The notes below the pieces were generated by a model, which was given only the letters and a program-made list of their open reading frames with translations, was not told the origin of the DNA and ran no database searches. Positions 59,606 through 64,000 of a DNA stretch of 64,000 nucleotides are shown here, piece by piece (the stretch's first letter is position 1; each line of letters opens with the position of its first letter). A program made the translations under genes and the position numbers. This DNA is from Oryzias latipes. Taxonomy: Eukaryota > Chordata > Actinopteri > Beloniformes > Adrianichthyidae. The stretch is from positions 19,908,855 to 19,972,854 of the forward strand of contig NC_019879.2 of the NCBI RefSeq assembly GCF_002234675.1. The letters run 5' to 3'.

Positions 59606-60015
59606 TTTGTTGTGGAGAATGACAGCCGCTCTTTCCACTGTATCCTTTGAGTTTGTGAGGTACAGGCTGAATCTTTACCAACTCCTTGACACCCGAGTTT
59701 ATTTACAACTGTACGGCTGGATAGCTCCAACATTGTTCACCATTTTTGTTGCACCGCTAATGTTAGGTTGGGCTGTGAGGGGCCGTAAGCTAGCAGGAGA
59801 GCATGTAATCAAAGGGATAATGGGAAATGGAGGTGGGGTTACTCCATGCCAACAGGCTGCCCAGAAATCAGAGGCAAATTCCTAATGAACTACTGCCGCT
59901 CTGCAGAAACTATGTCCTAGAAAATGATTTTTTTTATTTTGGCTAAATATGGCATAATAGTAATTAAGAAACCCTTGTAAAATAGATAAAAAAGAGGATA
60001 TGTGGTGGGACTTTA
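59606..60015 (-). mobile_element. TTAA-family element with a P2X7-like ORF start (copy G)
   Basis: About 410 bases, reverse orientation. On the minus strand it starts TTAAAGTCCCACCACATATC and keeps CTCTCCTGCTAGCTTACGGC. It then has an ATG followed by VNNVGAIQPYSCK and a stop. The AIQPYS word at the same place as IQLYSFE in copy C shows the two shared an ORF start. The 3' half of the family sequence is missing. Confidence 0.6.
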
Positions 60016-62320
60016 AGTTGAGATAGTTAATTTGACTATAGAACATAAAATAGACATTTAGGTATGATGCAAATACCTAAAATGGGGCAGTGGAGCAAAT
60101 GAAGAACCTTGAAGCCTTGGCTCTATGGTCAAGCAATTGAATGGAGCACTTCTGTGCTTCCTGGGGCTTTATGTCCCCATCACCTCTGTATGGTGTTCTG
60201 TCCCTCACCTTTCCTATGAGAAACTAATGCTTGCAAGAGGTTCCTATGCTCATATTGACAGGGAATCACCTGGTGGTAGAGGACGGTATTTTGGGTGCAT
60301 TTGGTGCTGAACCGCTTTGATGTGAAAACGCACCAATCAGCATAATTTAATCCGTTCGAAGTTTTGCATGGAACTTCTTTTAGATCCCTGCTTGCAAAAC
60401 AAAGTCTGAGTTGATTTGTCAAAGGTTTGCTCTATGAAACAAATAAAGGCTATTTATATACAAATAAATCAATTGTGTGGTAATCTAAAAACAACTGAGG
60501 TTACAGGAAGAATTGTACAAGTGTAGTGTAGCTACAGTTCATAAAGATTTTTTTTATCTTCAACTGGATGTTGATGCTCATCCGCAAAAAGGATCAAAGA
60601 AACATTTTCAAACTGACCACTTAGTGTGGTCCAATTATCATCATGTGAAATATGTGAAATGAGGCCGTAATGGATGCTAACATCTCTCTTTTTTATTCAC
60701 CATATTTCCTGGAGATCAAGATCACTGCATCTTTTCTTGATCTGCTGACACACATTAATATGAATACTTTCATATCCTCAAAGTCAATTTACAAGAATTT
60801 CGTTTGCAGTTTCAGTCCACAAAATTAGGTCTTTTTAAGTGAGAAATTACTGAACAGTTTAGATTTTTTCCTTTCAAAACTAAAGAGACAAGCCAGTGCC
60901 TGTTCAGTGTGTTATATAAAAATTACTTTTGTAAAGTCTAATTTCAGACTTAAATAATCTCATTTATAAATACTAATAACATAATAGTTATATAAAAACA
61001 CAAACTCTTATATTCCTTGCCTTATTTCAAAAGTTTGAACTTTAAACTGATACCCAAATTACCACAGATCCTTCAATTTTTTCCCCCTTTTTTATCATAA
61101 ACTCTAAAAACTGGAATGAAGATGTGGTTGTGTTCAGAAAAGCAGTGACTAAAGGAGCCACGGGGGGGGGGGGGGACTTGTGAGAACTGGTCACTAGCTC
61201 ATCAGCAACAGTGGTAAGAGAAGACAGCTACCATTCATTTTTTCATTTGAGTTGATGCCTGTAAAAGTAGATCATAAAAGTAACAAGAAGTAACGGATGA
61301 TGTTTTGGACCCACAGTTGGAGGTTTGTTCTTTCATTTCACAGCGATAATCTCTGCTCTACAGTTCCTGTTGGAAGTTTCTTCCTGTTTGTGTTTTGTCG
61401 GAGCTCTCTACTTAAAGTCAAATTCTAAACTTCACATTGTGTGAACATTTGTGGTCCTCAGGAGAACAGCAGTGCCTCATCAGCAGCCTCTGACCCTCAA
61501 CTGAAATGTAAACAGTTAATAAACAAATAGGTCACCACAGCTTTTAGCTTCTTAAACTCAACAATTAATCTAATATCAGTTAAAAATAATTAAACTAACC
61601 GTCAGTAAACACGTGAGTTACAAGAAATAGATGTCAATATTGTGCTTTAATCTATAAAAAAGTATAAACTGCATGTTTTTAGTTTTCCAAAGCCAAGATT
61701 TGGTTAAAAAAAACAAAAAAAATATTTTTTTAATTAATTAATTGTATTACTTAAAAAACATGTTCTTATGTTAAAAGTTAAGCTGCTTATTGCTTTCACG
61801 ATATTTAAAGGTTATTGACCAAGTGTATTGATTTAGAAAACAGAAAAATGTGGGGGATCCAGGAATTTAAACGGAAATCCTACAATAATAAAAGCTTGAC
61901 ATTCAACAAGCGTGATGTAAAAACTCTGCAGCAAATGCAAGCACTTCCAAATATTTGCCCAGCAAGTGCAACCACTCTTTGCATATGATATATTTTGTGG
62001 TTGTGAGTGTGGCTGTGAATTTAAAAGAAACGACAAAGTGTGAAGGAAACGGAGGAGAGCATTCACGGTGAACTCTCTGCAACCTTTCAGCTTTTGGAAG
62101 TTGGCTCCACACAGCAGCCCCCACCCCATTGATATCAACACTTGATGCCTTAAATAATTCAGAGCAAAATCCAGGCACTCCCTGATTTTGTGCAGATATT
62201 GTGCTCCTGACATTTGATTGTGATGAGCAGCAGCAGGTTTGCAAAGCAGAACATTTGACAGATTGGAGGATAATTATTCCAACATACAGAATTAACAGAA
62301 AGCAGCTTTGAAATTTGCTG
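60016..62320. other. Intergenic DNA without a recognisable gene
   Basis: AT-rich, with a G-run at 61164-61176. Small frames on both strands (for example 61833-62213 minus) match nothing I know. No exon with a recognisable domain. Confidence 0.5.
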
Positions 62321-62536
62321 TAACCCTTGTGCTATCCTAGGCACTTTAATATTGGGAGTTGGGTCATGTAGACCCACTAGACCCATGTAGACCCACTAGA
62401 CAGTTCTTCAATGATTTGTGAACCTCACTGGTGTCCATGGATTACATGAAATGTTTCCACCTTTATCCGACTTTGTCATGGTAGGGAGAACACGTCAATG
62501 TAAGGGTGGGGTCATCTAAGATAGCATAAGGGTTAA
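62321..62536. mobile_element. 216-base MITE with long inverted repeats
   Basis: The left end TAACCCTTGTGCTATC and the right end GATAGCATAAGGGTTA are inverted repeats with one mismatch. The right end continues into TTAA and the left is TAA, which suggests a TTAA target site. Inside is a short direct duplication of TGTAGACCCACTAGAC (about 62369-62401). No coding sequence. I recall similar short elements as abundant in fish. Confidence 0.7.
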
Positions 62537-63350
62537 AGTGACAGAGCTGTTGTAAAGATACTGTGAGGTTACATGAGGCTCCCTCTACGTTCAGTCCAAC
62601 CAATAATGATGAAAAATGGGATACTTTTAAGGCTTGGCTTCTCCGAAATGTATTCCTGTGATTCATTTCAAATGCACTTTCAGATAATGATGTGTTTGAA
62701 TGTTGGAAAAAGTCTCGAAGGCATTAGGGTCAGAGCTCCTAAAAATACTGTGATCATGTTAAAAATCAAAATGCTTTTTAGGGATGCTGCATCCAAATCG
62801 AACTATAATGCACAATGAAGGAGCTATGCAGATTTCTGCCCGTTTGTGGTAAAAAAATACAAATAGTATCAACACCCATCCCCACTTAGCACAGCCTGCA
62901 ATAGGCATGTTTTTCCACAGCGTTTCTCCCCAAGAGCCATGAAGAAATATCAAAGAGCATATCTAAAGGCTTGAGCCAAGAGCAAGCAAAAAACTTTGTG
63001 AGCCAAATGTGAATATGAATGTCTGCCTAATGGACTCCAAGTGACACCATGGAAATGTCTTTTCATGATCGAGGAAACAGGCTGGGACAATTAAAGGAAC
63101 CAACTTTTTTTTGTTACTAGTACTTCTCTCCACTGTTCAGATAGGATGTTGGAATTATCGTAAAAAGACCATTTTCTTCTTTTTATATACACTAAAAAGA
63201 AGAACGTGCCCCCCCCCCCCCCGGCTTTTTTTTTATAACCAACAAAATCCCATATTAGAATGAAAAAGGGAATTAAAAAAAGGATTAATTGGGATATTAA
63301 CCTGTAACCTGCACTGTGTGGTTACACCTGATCACTAAGTTTTGCAATAA
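62537..63350. other. Intergenic DNA without a recognisable gene
   Basis: AT-rich sequence with a C-run at 63210-63223. No gene-like frame. Confidence 0.5.
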
Positions 63351-64000
63351 CTCCTCTTCTTTCTCTTTCGGCTTTTCCCATCAGGGGTCGCCACAGCGAA
63401 TCATCCTTTTCCACCTCACTCTATCATGAACATCTTCTACCCTAACGTTAGCCAACTTCATGTCCTCTGTTAAGACATCCATATATCTCCTCTTTGGCCG
63501 TCCTCTTGCCCTCCGGCCAGGCAGCTCCATCTCCAACATCCTTCTACCAATATATCCACTATCCCTCCTCTGAACATGTCCAAACCATCTCAGTCTGGCT
63601 TCTCTGACTTTGTCGCTAACACAGGCAACGTGAGCCGTCCCTCTGATGTACTCGTTCCTTATCCTGTCTAACCTGGTCACTCCTAAGGAGAACCTCAACA
63701 TCTTCATCTCCGCTACCTCCATCTCAGCCTCTTGTCTCTGTCTCACTGCTACCGTCTCTAACCCATAGAGCAGAGCTGGTCTCACCACTGTCTTGTACAC
63801 CTTTCCTTTGAGTCTTGCTGGCACTCTTCTGTCACACAACACTCCTGACACTTTCCTCCAACCGCTCCAACCTGCCTGCACTCGCCTCTTCACCTCTTTT
63901 CCACAATCCCCATCACACTGAACTGTTGACCCCAAGTACTTAAACTCCTGCACCTTCTCCACCTCAGCCCCCTGTAACCTAACGCTTCTACCTTGATCCC
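63351..64000 (-). mobile_element. RTE-like non-LTR retrotransposon, 3' end, cut by the window edge
   Basis: On the minus strand an open frame runs from the window edge to a stop at 63381-63383, about 206 codons without a break. It reads RLQGAEVEKVQEFKYLGS, then CDRRVPARLKGKVYKTVVRP and, near the end, LRWFGHVQRRDS with GRRARGRPKRR. This is the region after the palm in RTE-like fish LINE reverse transcriptases. The short tail after the stop (GGGAAAAGCCGAAAGAGAAA) fits the usual 3' end. The endonuclease and catalytic reverse transcriptase parts would lie beyond 64000. The clade is assigned from memory. Confidence 0.75.

Overview
The window is vertebrate nuclear DNA, most likely from a teleost fish. 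Every recognisable gene is split into many exons with GT..AG introns. The proteins match vertebrate families almost end to end, most introns are short, and the interspersed repeats (hAT, Tc1, TTAA-type elements, RTE-like LINE) are of fish type. I saw no bacterial, viral-gene or CRISPR content. I joined exons by hand from splice sites, frame and remembered family structure; all joins keep frame, but none has transcript support.

Layout. 1-10.9 kb: map3k13 (LZK kinase), plus strand, 13 coding exons, 1002 aa, with a 3' UTR of about 3 kb. 13.3-25.3 kb: pfkl (liver-type 6-phosphofructokinase), plus, 22 exons, 780 aa. 25.4-28.4 kb: a minus-strand coiled-coil gene whose two ends resemble SIX6OS1 (C14orf39), a meiotic synaptonemal-complex protein. 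29.1-32.2 kb: tmem169, plus, 302 aa. 35.5-42.8 kb: xrcc5 (Ku80), plus, 21 exons, 725 aa. 43.4-53.6 kb: col6a2 (collagen VI alpha-2), minus, 27 coding exons, 1038 aa. From 53.6 kb to the end I found no host gene, only scattered transposon remains.

Arrangement. pfkl and the SIX6OS1-like gene converge and their 3' ends probably overlap. The SIX6OS1-like gene and tmem169 diverge from one roughly 0.7-kb spacer. xrcc5 and col6a2 converge. tmem169-xrcc5 is a conserved vertebrate neighbour pair (human 2q35), whereas human PFKL and COL6A2 both lie on 21q22.3 and MAP3K13 on 3q27. The genes share no pathway: stress-kinase signalling, glycolysis, meiosis, an uncharacterised membrane protein, DNA end joining and extracellular matrix.

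Mobile DNA. At least seven copies or fragments of one TTAA-bounded family lie in introns and intergenic DNA; some keep a short ORF start resembling the P2X7-like proteins common in fish. Two hAT-type elements with 8-bp target duplications share internal sequence, and one holds a probable nested solo LTR. There are also a Tc1 transposase fossil, a 216-bp MITE, an RTE-like LINE end running off the window and a 233-bp GATA microsatellite. I did not find a convincing new biological system; the most useful leads are the SIX6OS1-like gene and the TTAA family.
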